Shown here in pieces: positions 8,447 through 17,284 of a stretch of 64,000 bases of DNA. The DNA lies in assembly GCA_964615365.1 (NCBI GenBank), contig CAZTOU010000002.1, forward strand, positions 1 through 64,000. Reading direction: 5' to 3'. Every line of letters starts with the position of its first letter. Within the stretch, counting starts at the first letter, position 1. Both the position numbers and the translations under genes were made by a program. This DNA comes from CAVXZE01 sp964615365 (GTDB lineage: Bacteria > Myxococcota_A > UBA9160 > UBA6930). The notes under the pieces were generated by a model. It was given only the letters and a program-made list of their open reading frames with translations. It was not told the origin of the DNA and made no database searches.

Positions 8447-10312
8447 GTGTGTGGAATCGTTGGAGTCCGGCGTTTTGACGGAAGCCTTCCGGATGAGGAG
8501 ATGGTCCGCAGGATGGCGAGCCAGCTCGCCCATCGAGGCCCCGATGATGAGGGGTACTGGCGTGGGCTCGAGATCGCGTTCGGCCATCGGCGTCTCTCGA
8601 TCATCGACCCGACGGGTTCCGAGCAGCCAATGGCCAAGGCGACGGCCCATGTTTGCTTCAATGGCGAGATCTTCAACTACAGGGAGCTTCGATCCGAGCT
8701 CGAGGCAGCCGGTCACACCTTCACGACGGAAGGTGACACCGAGGTTCTTCTCTCGCTCTATCTCCAACACGGGCGGGATGGCGTCTCGAAGCTGGACGGC
8801 CAGTTCGGCTATGCGATCTTCGATGAGTCATCCCGAGACCTCTGGCTCTTCCGCGATCGCCTCGGGATCCTTCCTCTCTACTACCATTGGGACGGAAAGA
8901 CCTTTCTCTTCGCCTCCGAGATCAAGGCGCTGCTGGCCGCGCTCCCCAGCACGCCAGCCGTCGATGAGCGGGCTCTGAAGGAGTACCTCGCCTATCGGTC
9001 CGTGCCCCCGCCCCACACCCTGTTCGAAGGCATCCGCAAGCTCCAGCCTGGTCACACGCTGCAGCTCACGAGCAAGGGGGAGCAGCGGATCGAGCCCTAC
9101 TGGAAGGTCCCGGTCGAAGCGGCCGACGCGCGGATCGTCCCGAGCGAGGCGGTCTCACTGGTGGCGAGCGGAGTCGAGCGGGCAGTGAAGAGCAGGATGG
9201 TCGCCGACGTCCCGATCGGAGCCTTTCTGAGCGGAGGGATCGACAGCAGCCTCGTCGTGGCGGTGATGTCGAAGCTTGCCGAGAACAACCGCGTCGAGAC
9301 GTTCTCCGCCGGATTCGACGACCCCCGCTTCGACGAGCTTCCCTACGCTCGCGAGGTGAGCACTCAGCTCAGAACGGAGCACCACGAGGTGATCGTGAGA
9401 CCCGCGGACTTCGAGGGAATGTGGCCGAAGCTCACCTGGCATCGCGATGCGCCCATTTCCGAGCCCGCGGATATCGCGATCTTCCAGCTCGCATCGCTGG
9501 CCCGAAAGAGCGTGAAGGTGCTGCTGTCGGGGGAGGGCGCGGACGAGCTCTTCGCGGGGTACCCGAAATACCGATTCGCTCGCTGGGCCGGTCTCAGCAG
9601 CCTCCTCCCCGCCCCACTCCGGTGTCCGCTGTTTCGGTTCCTCGAGCGAAGCACCCCGGAGAAGCACTCCCGGGCGCGGACCATGTTCCGCGCCATGTCG
9701 GCTGCTTCGGAAGGGGACCGCTTCCAGACCTGGTTCGCTCCTTTCACCGCCTACGAGCGAGACGCTCTCATCGCGGGAGAGGAGAGAGCTTCTCACATGG
9801 ATCTCTGGCGAGCCGCGGGCGGCGATGTCATCCAACGCATGCTGTTCGTCGACTGTCATACATGGCTGTCCGACAACCTCCTCGAGCGCGGCGATCGGAT
9901 GGCCATGGCGGCCTCGGTGGAGTCACGGCCGCCCTTCCTCGATCACAACCTGGTCGAACTCGCGTTCCGGCTCCCCTCGAGCGTGAAGGTACGCAACGGA
10001 AAGGGCAAGTGGGTGCTCAAGGAGGTCGCGCGAGGGTTCCTCCCCGACAAGATCGTCGATCGGAAGAAGGTGGGCTTCCGCGTTCCACTCGACGCCTGGT
10101 TTCGCGAGGGGCTGCGCGAGTTCGCCGGGGATCTGCTGCTCTCCTCGAATTCCTTCGTTTCCGAGGTCTTCGACCGCTCCGTCATCGATGCTCTCTTGCA
10201 GGATCATCTCACGGGAAGGCGCAACGAGGAGCTCCGCATCTGGACGTTGATGTGTCTCGAAGTCTGGCACGATGTCCACTATCGGGATGGTGAACGCTCG
10301 CGCCACCCGTGA
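8447..10312 (+). CDS. Class-II glutamine amidotransferase, asparagine-synthase (AsnB) family
   Basis: 621 residues from a GTG start that places the catalytic Cys directly second (MCGIVGV). The N-terminal Ntn glutaminase domain contains the HRGPDDEG and FNGEIFNYREL signatures. The C-terminal synthetase has the ATP-pyrophosphatase loop SGGIDSS at residues 262-268 and GEGADELFAGY. The fold activates a carboxylate as an acyl-AMP and amidates it with glutamine-derived ammonia. AsnB-like amidotransferases of this size are a known component of exosortase-associated EPS loci (TIGR03108 type), so the substrate may be a uronic acid or a carrier-bound acid rather than aspartate. A second, divergent paralogue lies at 23114-25048. 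Confidence 0.88.
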   Translation: MCGIVGVRRFDGSLPDEEMVRRMASQLAHRGPDDEGYWRGLEIAFGHRRLSIIDPTGSEQPMAKATAHVCFNGEIFNYRELRSELEAAGHTFTTEGDTEVLLSLYLQHGRDGVSKLDGQFGYAIFDESSRDLWLFRDRLGILPLYYHWDGKTFLFASEIKALLAALPSTPAVDERALKEYLAYRSVPPPHTLFEGIRKLQPGHTLQLTSKGEQRIEPYWKVPVEAADARIVPSEAVSLVASGVERAVKSRMVADVPIGAFLSGGIDSSLVVAVMSKLAENNRVETFSAGFDDPRFDELPYAREVSTQLRTEHHEVIVRPADFEGMWPKLTWHRDAPISEPADIAIFQLASLARKSVKVLLSGEGADELFAGYPKYRFARWAGLSSLLPAPLRCPLFRFLERSTPEKHSRARTMFRAMSAASEGDRFQTWFAPFTAYERDALIAGEERASHMDLWRAAGGDVIQRMLFVDCHTWLSDNLLERGDRMAMAASVESRPPFLDHNLVELAFRLPSSVKVRNGKGKWVLKEVARGFLPDKIVDRKKVGFRVPLDAWFREGLREFAGDLLLSSNSFVSEVFDRSVIDALLQDHLTGRRNEELRIWTLMCLEVWHDVHYRDGERSRHP

Positions 10313-10404
10313 CGAGCCGCGGGCGCCTCTGCGCGCGACGGGCTCGAGGTCAGGCGTCTCCGCAGTCGTCGTCGCCAACGAAGGCGATGGTCCTGTCGGG
10401 CGCG

Positions 10405-10890
10405 CTATTCGCCTTCTCCGAGGGCAAAGCTGCGAATGCGCTGGAGAAGCTCGGCGGAAGCGTGCTGACCGATGTTCTGGGAGACCTCGAATGTCCCGAG
10501 CGCCTCGATCCCCGCGATGATCTCGTCGTCGCTGAAGGCGGCCAATACCTTCCCATCCTCCTGAAAGCGCCGGGCCGTGGCGATCTGGTGGTCGTTGCGC
10601 GTCTCTCCCAGCGCGGCCTGGCGCGGCACCACGAGAATCGGCTTGGACAGCTCCAGGGCGGTGATGATCGTCCCCATCCCCGCGTGAGAGATGATTCCAT
10701 CCGCCTGCACCATGACCTTGCGGAATTCACCGGGTGGAATGAACTTGACGAAGCGGATGTTCTTCGGCTCGTACTCCGCTGGACCGATCTGCGCAAAGAT
10801 CTCCGCCTCGCCTCCTTGGCCCGCCCACTCGTCGATGACCCGCACCAGGCGGTCGAAGTGCATCTGTGCGCCGACCGTGACGAAGATCAA
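10405..10890 (-). CDS. PssE/Alg13-like glycosyltransferase subunit (catalytic, donor-binding half)
   Basis: 161 residues corresponding to the C-terminal half of a GT28-type enzyme. It begins MIFVTVGAQMHFDRL and carries the donor-site motif ADGIISHAGMGTIITAL and the downstream VVPR. It overlaps the upstream Alg14-like gene by 4 bp (ATGA). The two halves form a split glycosyltransferase in rhizobia (PssD/PssE) and eukaryotes (Alg14/Alg13): Alg14/PssD anchors this soluble subunit at the membrane. Known pairs transfer GlcA or GlcNAc; the sugar here cannot be inferred. Confidence 0.85.
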   Translation of the reverse strand: MIFVTVGAQMHFDRLVRVIDEWAGQGGEAEIFAQIGPAEYEPKNIRFVKFIPPGEFRKVMVQADGIISHAGMGTIITALELSKPILVVPRQAALGETRNDHQIATARRFQEDGKVLAAFSDDEIIAGIEALGTFEVSQNIGQHASAELLQRIRSFALGEGE

Positions 10891-11348
10891 AACACCTTCC
10901 CCGCGTACTCCGGATCACCGTCCAGTGCGAGATGGCTCCACTGGGTCAACCGGAGTCGAGCGAAGTGGCGCACGAGGGTTCCCGACAGCGAGACCCTCTC
11001 GACGTTGGCGATGCTGTCGAGCCAGATCGTCCGAGCGCGAAGGAAGCGCCCCAAGATGATCGCCACGCATCCCGGAGCGGCTCCGGTGGAGATCACGACA
11101 TTGGGCCGCTCGGCCCACAGGATCTGAGCTATGCGGAACACGATCAGAAGGACTCCGATCGGATTCCAGCGGGTCGCATCGTTGATGATGTGAACGCGAC
11201 CGCGCTCGACGTCGTCGCGATAGGCTTCATTGACGGTGACGAACGCGAGGTCGCAGCCGTCGAAGGCCTTCATCACCCGCTTGAGCTGCACCCAGTGTCC
11301 GCCCCCGCTGGAGACAGCCAAGACCCTCTTCCTCGTCTTCTCTTTCAC
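10887..11348 (-). CDS. PssD/Alg14-like glycosyltransferase subunit (membrane anchor, acceptor half)
   Basis: 153 residues. It starts with a basic patch and the Rossmann-like VLAVSSGGGHWVQL, then VNEAY, a hydrophobic segment around GVLLIVFRIAQILW and the STGAAPG motif typical of Alg14. It is the upstream partner of the overlapping PssE/Alg13-like gene. Together they make one functional inverting glycosyltransferase acting on a polyprenyl-linked acceptor. They are transcribed left from the 385-bp divergent region before the beta-helix gene. Confidence 0.85.
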   Translation of the reverse strand: MKEKTRKRVLAVSSGGGHWVQLKRVMKAFDGCDLAFVTVNEAYRDDVERGRVHIINDATRWNPIGVLLIVFRIAQILWAERPNVVISTGAAPGCVAIILGRFLRARTIWLDSIANVERVSLSGTLVRHFARLRLTQWSHLALDGDPEYAGKVF

Positions 11349-11479
11349 GGATCTACAGAGCCTCTTTCGAAGATGCAGGGGAGCTGCCGCAACGCGAAAT
11401 GATCACTCCCCGTGGGCGGGCGGCCCACGCAGGAGTGTGCTCGGCACGAGGACTCGCCCGACGCACGGGCTGGGATTTC

Positions 11480-11509
11480 TTGTAAAGACCCTTGATTTTC
11501 GCATATATA
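11480..11509 (+). promoter_or_regulatory. Candidate sigma-70-type promoter
   Basis: TTGTAA at 11480-11485 and TATATA at 11504-11509 are separated by 18 bp in an AT-rich pocket. This would drive the beta-helix gene with a 5' leader of more than 200 nt. The assignment is by eye only. Confidence 0.4.
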
Positions 11510-11527
11510 GCGCATGGTTGGATCTCG

Positions 11528-11618
11528 ATCTTCTGGGGGGTATTCCCATCAACCCGTCTGCAGTCATCGGTCGCCCTGCCGGTCATCCCGGGCCGAACCC
11601 ACCAATCCCCCAGAAGAT
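11528..11618. repeat. 12-bp inverted repeat in the leader of the beta-helix gene
   Basis: ATCTTCTGGGGG at 11528-11539 is the exact reverse complement of CCCCCAGAAGAT at 11607-11618, with 67 nt between them. It lies downstream of the candidate promoter at 11480 and upstream of the start at 11734, so it could fold in the transcript. The enclosed bases do not match any riboswitch class I recognise. Confidence 0.55.
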
Positions 11619-11733
11619 ATCCTTGGGTGTGACAGCCATCACGGGGCAGGACAATGGCGGTCCGATACGGTTGGGGCATCCGAGAGCAGGGGCGATTGCC
11701 CTCCTATCAACGGACGTGAGAGGCGAAGGACAG

Positions 11734-13452
11734 ATGCGCAACACCGATACCCCTCTACGTGGAGCCACGCGTGTGGTGGCTTTCAGCATTGCCTTGGTGT
11801 TCTTGATGGTGGTCAGCCCGTCGAGCGCTCGCGATCAGTCGTCGCTCGGTGGACTCGACGTATCAGCCGATCGGGTTCCTGACTGGTACGACCTCGACAA
11901 CTTTCCGCTGGATACCAGCTACTGGAACGTCGTCGATGTCCGTACTCTGGGCGTGACGCTGAGCGACGGAAACGACGATTCCTCGGCTCTCAATTCCGCC
12001 ATCCGCAGCGCTGCACCGAATACGGTTCTCTACGTCCCAGCCGGTACTCTCGACATCGACGGGCGGATCTGGATTCAACGATCGGACATCGTCATCCGTG
12101 GAGCGGGCGCTGCACAAACCACTCTCCGCTGCCGAATGAACGACGCGTGTCTCCTCGCCGAGAAGCAGGTAGCCTTCTTCAGCAACTCACGCTCCTGGGT
12201 TGGCGGCTATACGAAGGGATCGCGCGTCCTCACCCTCTCCAGCGTGAGTGGCTTTTCCGTGGGCGACTGGGTCAGCCTGAGAGCGGACTTCCATCACAGC
12301 ACGTCGGGCTTCCAGGCCGGTGCCTACTACGGGTACAAGACGAAGATCGTCGCCGTCGATCCGAGCCGAAGTCAGATCACGGTCGACCGGCCTGTGCGGC
12401 AGGACATGACCGGTTCGAATCGCGTCGTCGAACGCTTCGAGCCGTATGTTCACATCGGGCTGGAGCACTTCACCCTCAATCAGGCTGTCGCACTCCAGCT
12501 GTACAGACCCCCCATCCTGGTCGAGGGGGTCGCCGACTCATGGCTCATCGGCATGCGCTGGACCGGGAACTACTCCAACGAGTTCATGAAGCTCGAGGAA
12601 TCGGCCCGCGTGCTGATCCGGGGCAACATCTTCGGCACGCTCCACAAGCCGGATCGCTGGAACAAGGCCGGGATCTACGTCAATTCAGGCGCCTACGACA
12701 ACGTGATCGAGAACAATGCCTTCGAAAACGCTCCCATCAGCATCGAGATCCAGCAGGGGGCGGCCGGAAACGTGGTGGCCTACAACTTCCACCGAGAACC
12801 GACTGCCGCTTCCGGTTGCGAGCGCACCAACTTCCTCCACGGTGGTCCGAGCCACGACAACCTCTTCGAGGGAACCGACGGAGTGTGCTCGAACCACGTG
12901 GACAACTACTATGGTGGGCACTTTGTGGGAAACACCTTCTTCCGCGTCCGCCAACGGATCGGCTCCGCCGGCGGCGCCAGCAACTTCTACGCCAGCATGG
13001 GCACCCACGTCGACAACAGAATAGAGAACCACGGAGTCCTCTACCTGGCGAATAGCGCCTATCGACTGGGCGGGTCTCCTCAGATGGGGAGGTGCATCGA
13101 CAACTTCTCCCACAATACCGTGATCGTCGGGAACCTCTACCAAGCCGAGCTCAAGATCGACGACTGCTTTGACCCGGGAACACGAGTCAACACCCACGCC
13201 GCGGACAACTACCAGGGGCAGGTCACACCGTCGACATGGCGCCAGCAAAGAAACATTCCGGATTCCCTCTACCGGAGCGGTCCACCCAGCTGGTGGTGCC
13301 AGGAGTCGGGCGGCTGGCCGAGCATCGGGGCCGACGCGGACGACTTCAGCGGGACGCTGTCCACGCTGCCCGCCGAGCGGTTGCTCAACAACCAGAGCTG
13401 CACGACCACGCAAGGATCGTGGTTCCCGCCCCCGGTGCTGCGGGGGAACTAG
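11734..13452 (+). CDS. Secreted right-handed beta-helix (pectate-lyase-like fold) protein
   Basis: The ATG at 11734 is preceded by a good ribosome site (GGCGAAGGA) and opens into a signal peptide (hydrophobic core VVAFSIALVFLMVV), giving 572 residues; frame upstream of it lies in the leader. The mature protein begins with the pectate-lyase-3-type entry motif SDGNDDSSALNSAI, then VLYVPAGTL and IVIRGAG, followed by many short beta-helix coils rich in Asn (for example NNAFENAPISIEIQ, NTFFRVRQ). Proteins of this type cut or bind acidic polysaccharides. A depolymerase or trimming role for the exopolysaccharide is inferred; no catalytic residues can be assigned. Confidence 0.75.
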   Translation: MRNTDTPLRGATRVVAFSIALVFLMVVSPSSARDQSSLGGLDVSADRVPDWYDLDNFPLDTSYWNVVDVRTLGVTLSDGNDDSSALNSAIRSAAPNTVLYVPAGTLDIDGRIWIQRSDIVIRGAGAAQTTLRCRMNDACLLAEKQVAFFSNSRSWVGGYTKGSRVLTLSSVSGFSVGDWVSLRADFHHSTSGFQAGAYYGYKTKIVAVDPSRSQITVDRPVRQDMTGSNRVVERFEPYVHIGLEHFTLNQAVALQLYRPPILVEGVADSWLIGMRWTGNYSNEFMKLEESARVLIRGNIFGTLHKPDRWNKAGIYVNSGAYDNVIENNAFENAPISIEIQQGAAGNVVAYNFHREPTAASGCERTNFLHGGPSHDNLFEGTDGVCSNHVDNYYGGHFVGNTFFRVRQRIGSAGGASNFYASMGTHVDNRIENHGVLYLANSAYRLGGSPQMGRCIDNFSHNTVIVGNLYQAELKIDDCFDPGTRVNTHAADNYQGQVTPSTWRQQRNIPDSLYRSGPPSWWCQESGGWPSIGADADDFSGTLSTLPAERLLNNQSCTTTQGSWFPPPVLRGN

Positions 13453-13457
13453 GGAAG

Positions 13458-13481
13458 CCCAGGAGCTTTCGCTCCTTCGGG
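13458..13481 (+). terminator. Hairpin after the beta-helix gene
   Basis: AGGAGC-TTTC-GCTCCT forms a tight 6-bp stem with a 4-nt loop at 13461-13476. It can be extended by CCC/GGG across a small bulge. It starts a few bases after the stop codon. No T-run follows. Confidence 0.4.
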
Positions 13482-13631
13482 GGTAACGGATCTCCCTTCT
13501 AAGTCGCCTGGCGGCTCACGGGGGGAGCCGTCTACTTGCGCCACAACGCGACCATCGGTAGCGTTCTCCTAGGTGGAGCGAGTGGGACGCAGAGCGGCTT
13601 CTTGGATCCGGCTTCTCCCTGAGCGCTGATC

Positions 13632-14288
13632 ATGGGTTTGGTGCGGAGGCTCGGCGGTCTTCGAGGATCGGGTCTCAAGACCCGCCTCATGCACCCCGTC
13701 GACGAGCTGTGGGAAGCTTGGCTGGGCGTCTCGACCTCGGGCTATGAGGCTGCCTTCGCGTCGGGCAGCATCCACTACGAGCCGACTCCCTATTCGGTGA
13801 TCCGTGCGGTCCTTTCACGGATCGAGCTGGGAGCTGGCGACGTTCTGGTCGACATCGGTTGCGGTCTGGGGCGCCCGCTGTTCTTTGCGGCCAGCCGTTA
13901 CCCATTGGATCGTGCTGTCGGCATCGAACTCAATCCCGCACTCGTGGAGCGGGGCATCGCGAACGTCGGGCGCATGCGGAGGGCACGCTGTCCCGTGGAG
14001 ATCAAGCAGATGCCAGCGCAGGAGTACGGCTTTCCAGACGTCACCGCCATCTTCATGTACCATCCCTTCTGGAGGGATGCGATGCGTGCGGTGCTGGAAC
14101 GCATTCGCGAGTCGCTCGAGGCGAATCCCCGCAGCCTTCGCATTGCCTACCTTAACCCCATGGCCGAGGATGAGCTGGCCCGGTGCTCCTGGCTGGAGCG
14201 ATACGACCAATGGGAGCGTTCCCGCGCGAGGTCACTGAACATCGCGCCGGATGCCTCGGTCGGCGTCGCCTTCTGGCGTACGCGATAG
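13632..14288 (+). CDS. Class I SAM-dependent methyltransferase
   Basis: 218 residues. Motif I is VDIGCGLGRP at 73-82, followed by the acidic ribose-binding position in AVGIELNPALV, so the Rossmann-type SAM domain is clear. The substrate region has no familiar signature. The cluster around it makes an exopolysaccharide, so a sugar O-methyltransferase is a fair guess. It is followed by cysC on the same strand after 104 bp. Confidence 0.7.
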   Translation: MGLVRRLGGLRGSGLKTRLMHPVDELWEAWLGVSTSGYEAAFASGSIHYEPTPYSVIRAVLSRIELGAGDVLVDIGCGLGRPLFFAASRYPLDRAVGIELNPALVERGIANVGRMRRARCPVEIKQMPAQEYGFPDVTAIFMYHPFWRDAMRAVLERIRESLEANPRSLRIAYLNPMAEDELARCSWLERYDQWERSRARSLNIAPDASVGVAFWRTR

Positions 14289-14392
14289 CGGAGGAATCTG
14301 GCCCTGCCGGCCTGGTGACGAGTCCTCCGCTCTATTCCTTTGGCGTGTCTTGGCTATCTTGTCTGTTCTTGGAGTCAAGCCTGGAGCAACTC

Positions 14393-15004
14393 ATGGAACA
14401 GAGAGCCACCAACGTAGTCTGGCACTCGCGCCACATCAACAAGGCGATGCGCGAGATCAGAAACAAACACAAGGCTGCTGTTCTCTGGTTCACCGGGCTC
14501 TCAGCCTCCGGGAAATCCACGATCGCAGTCGAGGTGGACAAACTCCTCTTCACCATGGGCGCCGCTACGTATATTCTCGACGGTGACAACGTCCGTCACA
14601 GGCTGTGCAAGGACCTGGGCTTCTCAGCCAAGGACCGCGAAGAGAACATCCGGCGCATCGGTGAGATCGCATGGCTCTTTGCCGACAGTGGGGCCATCGT
14701 CCTGACAGCCTTCATCTCACCCTACAAACGAGATCGGGATCTGGCGCGGAGTCTGATGAAGGAAGGCGAATTCTTCGAGATCTTCGTGAAGGCGGATATC
14801 GAGACCTGCAAGCAACGCGATCCGAAAGGGCTCTACAAGAAGGCCCTGGCGGGCGAAATCAAGGATTTCACTGGAATTTCAGCACCTTACGAGGAACCGG
14901 AGAACCCTGAGCTGGTGATCGACACCACCCAGTCCGATATTGACGAATCTGCAAAGCAGATCGTCGACTTCCTGATTGCGAATGAGGTCGTCCACAAGGC
15001 CTAG
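14393..15004 (+). CDS. cysC: Adenylylsulfate kinase (APS kinase)
   Basis: 203 residues from the ATG at 14393; frame upstream of it overlaps the methyltransferase and was rejected. The P-loop is GLSASGKST at 35-43, followed by ILDGDNVRHRL (APS site), GFSAKDREENIRRIGE and the FVKADIETCKQRDPKGLYKKA lid region, of which only the core is quoted. Length and motifs match stand-alone CysC. It phosphorylates adenylylsulfate to PAPS. No ATP sulfurylase, sulfotransferase or PAPS reductase lies within the window, so a role in polysaccharide sulfation is only a possibility. Confidence 0.92.
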   Translation: MEQRATNVVWHSRHINKAMREIRNKHKAAVLWFTGLSASGKSTIAVEVDKLLFTMGAATYILDGDNVRHRLCKDLGFSAKDREENIRRIGEIAWLFADSGAIVLTAFISPYKRDRDLARSLMKEGEFFEIFVKADIETCKQRDPKGLYKKALAGEIKDFTGISAPYEEPENPELVIDTTQSDIDESAKQIVDFLIANEVVHKA

Positions 15005-15039
15005 AAGTGCGACCCAGAAGCAGCTCTGAGAAATGCGGG

Positions 15040-16035
15040 CTAGCTCCGGGTTCCCGCGATCCCCACCGGCCACCAGTGGCGAGTGCAGTCCTCGAATCCG
15101 GCATCACGGAACCACGACTCGAACTCATCCTCCGAATAGGTGTCACGATACTTCGGAGAAAGGACGTCGAACCAGGTAAGAACGAGCTCGCGATATCCTC
15201 GGTCCAGGGTCAGGATCTTGAGATGGGCATTCTTCTTGATGAAAGGGATTCTCGAGAACAAGTGCATGATCTTGACGGCGGGCCATGTCATTGCCGAGAC
15301 CACCTGGCAAAGCCGGTACAGGAGCTTGCGATTCCAATTCGGAAGCCCAAGAGGCGTGAGAATCATTCGCAATGCCACCATCGGGCTCAGCTTCTTCTCA
15401 TAGACCCAGAGGTACGCCTTTCCACCTCTCTTCGTACGTTTCGTCAGGGCGTCGAATCCCCGTCTCGTATCCCCCGTATGGTGGATGACTCCGTTCGACC
15501 AGACGAAATCGAAGGACTCCTCCACAAACGGAGGGTCGAGAACGCTTCCGTGAACCACATGCAGATTAGGGAGACGCCGTCCCTTCTCGAAGATCTCTAC
15601 GATGGAGGGATTGATATCCAGCCCGACGAAGGTGGTCTCCGGATGGCGTTCGGCCAGCGCCAGCGTGAGTACTCCGCTCCCACACCCGCCGTCGAGAACG
15701 GACTTTCCCCGCAAGTCTTCCGGGGAGATTCCAAATGCGTCGAAGAAGTACTGAACATCCTCCTCCAGCGTGCGCCCAAATACGGTGTCGGCTTCGAAGC
15801 CTCCCTCGTGGTGGAGCTGCCACTCGAACCCGAAGCTGGCCGCAACGTGGCCTTCGCGCTCCGTGTTGGGGATGAAATCAGGTACACCCTGGTGTATGGG
15901 ATAAACACCCTTGCATTCAGTGCACGACAATCGAGCTTCCAGGATCTCTTCTTGCTCGGAACGAAGGACCTGCTCGAGCTCGACTGATGAGCCGCAATTC
16001 GGGCAAGCAAAGCTCTCGATAACGGTTTCCCTCAT
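15040..16035 (-). CDS. Zinc-ribbon plus SAM-dependent methyltransferase
   Basis: 331 residues. The N-terminus is a Trm112-like zinc ribbon with C11-x2-C14 and C38-x2-C41, ending in the typical HQGVPDFIP. The methyltransferase domain follows with motif I VLDGGCGSG at 113-121, FVGLDINPS and FDFVWSNGVIHHT. The C-terminal part is basic and hydrophobic (SPMVALRMILTPLGLP). This architecture is common for methyltransferases acting on lipid-linked or small substrates. Convergent with cysC, 35 bp apart. The substrate is unknown; methylation of a repeat-unit sugar is inferred from context. Confidence 0.75.
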   Translation of the reverse strand: MRETVIESFACPNCGSSVELEQVLRSEQEEILEARLSCTECKGVYPIHQGVPDFIPNTEREGHVAASFGFEWQLHHEGGFEADTVFGRTLEEDVQYFFDAFGISPEDLRGKSVLDGGCGSGVLTLALAERHPETTFVGLDINPSIVEIFEKGRRLPNLHVVHGSVLDPPFVEESFDFVWSNGVIHHTGDTRRGFDALTKRTKRGGKAYLWVYEKKLSPMVALRMILTPLGLPNWNRKLLYRLCQVVSAMTWPAVKIMHLFSRIPFIKKNAHLKILTLDRGYRELVLTWFDVLSPKYRDTYSEDEFESWFRDAGFEDCTRHWWPVGIAGTRS

Positions 16036-16407
16036 CTCGTCTTCCTCATCCCCATGCGCAAGTTCTCCTCCAGCAGTCGTACTATCGGAGCCTACGAGCT
16101 ACTCGTGAGCTGACTCCTGGAGGATATCGCATCGATTTCGTTTGCAGCCGGGATGCGTCATTCCCGGTCCCAACAAAGGGAAGGATGGTTCTTTGGGGGA
16201 GCCACCGCAAGGTGCCTTCTCCGCCTGGTAGTCGCGGTGCGCCCCGCGGTGTCGTGGACGGTGCACTTCTTCGCGTCGCGGCCGATCCCGAGGCCGGCGG
16301 CCCGGTATTGATGGCGTCTAGGAACGTGCTATTCATCAACTCGTGTGCGGCTCGATGGCACTGCGGTCTCCCGGGACCTTTCCCGAGATTGCACCAAACG
16401 AGAGACC
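16036..16407. other. Divergent intergenic region, no gene recognised
   Basis: 372 bp between the leftward methyltransferase and a rightward glycosyltransferase. I see no supportable ORF, hairpin or mobile-element remnant. Promoters for both genes are expected here but none stands out. Confidence 0.4.
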
Positions 16408-17244
16408 ATGTACTCCGTTGTGATCCCCGCGCATAACGAGTCCGCCGTGATCGAGGATTGCCTGACGCGAATCCTCGATGGTGCTGAAGCCGGAGAGCTC
16501 GAGGTGATCGTGGTGGTCAATGGGTGCTCCGATGACACCGCCGATCGCGCTCGTCGCTTCGGCAGTCCGGTGAAGGTGATCGAGACCGACGTCCCTTCAA
16601 AGAACAATGCGCTCAACCTGGGGGACCAGGCCGCAACCGGATTTCCTCGTTTCTTTGTCGACGCGGACATCGTCCTTCCCCTCCAGTCGATTCGGACGGT
16701 CGCCTCCCAGATGGAGGCCAGAGGACTCCTTGCCGCGGCACCCCGGCTCTGCGTCGAGCTGGGCGGGGCCTCCTGGTTCGTCCGCCGATATCACGATATT
16801 TGGCTGCGTCTACCGTACGTCCAGGACGGCATGTTGGGTTCGGGAGTCTATGCCGTTTCCGAAGCGGGAAGGTCTCGTTTCGACAGGTTTCCAGACATCA
16901 TCGCAGACGACTGCATGGTTCGCCTGGCATTCGAGGCGCATGAAAAGGCATCGATCAGCGATGCCTGGTTTGAGCTGACTCCTCCGAAGACCCTCCGTAG
17001 CCTGATCCACATCAACGTACGGCGACGAGTCGGCGTGGATGAGATGAGCAAGTTCTACCCTGCACCGCTTCGAGCAGAGCGAATAGGACAACGGAAGGGG
17101 CTGCTGGCGCTCGCGGTGCTTCCCGGGCATTGGCTGAGCTTCGCCGTCTATGCTTATGCGAAATTTGCAGTGGAGGTGCTCTTCCAGTGGAAGAAGCTGC
17201 AGGGTCGGCAGACGGAATGGAATCGCGACGAAACGACTCGCTGA
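16408..17244 (+). CDS. Glycosyltransferase family 2
   Basis: 278 residues from the ATG at 16408, which opens straight into the catalytic domain (MYSVVIPAHNESAVIEDCL). Other landmarks are VVNGCSDDTAD, FFVDADIVLP (DxD) and a polytopic-looking C-terminus (GLLALAVLPGHWLSFAVYAY). An upstream in-frame start would add 21 residues without family support. Downstream, a GT4 gene follows on the same strand after 40 bp. The enzyme probably adds one sugar of the repeat unit on the cytoplasmic face. Confidence 0.85.
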   Translation: MYSVVIPAHNESAVIEDCLTRILDGAEAGELEVIVVVNGCSDDTADRARRFGSPVKVIETDVPSKNNALNLGDQAATGFPRFFVDADIVLPLQSIRTVASQMEARGLLAAAPRLCVELGGASWFVRRYHDIWLRLPYVQDGMLGSGVYAVSEAGRSRFDRFPDIIADDCMVRLAFEAHEKASISDAWFELTPPKTLRSLIHINVRRRVGVDEMSKFYPAPLRAERIGQRKGLLALAVLPGHWLSFAVYAYAKFAVEVLFQWKKLQGRQTEWNRDETTR

Positions 17245-17284
17245 TTTCATTCGCTTTGCGCCCCATGATGACGGAGCGTGATTG

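Noticed and set aside
11230..11733. N-terminal extension of the beta-helix protein up to 11230
   Set aside because: It overlaps the Alg14-like gene on the other strand and the candidate promoter. The ATG at 11734 has a good ribosome site followed by a normal signal peptide.
14183..14392. Longer CysC start inside the upstream methyltransferase
   Set aside because: The extension overlaps the methyltransferase by 106 bp, lacks family similarity, and the ATG at 14393 gives the standard CysC length.
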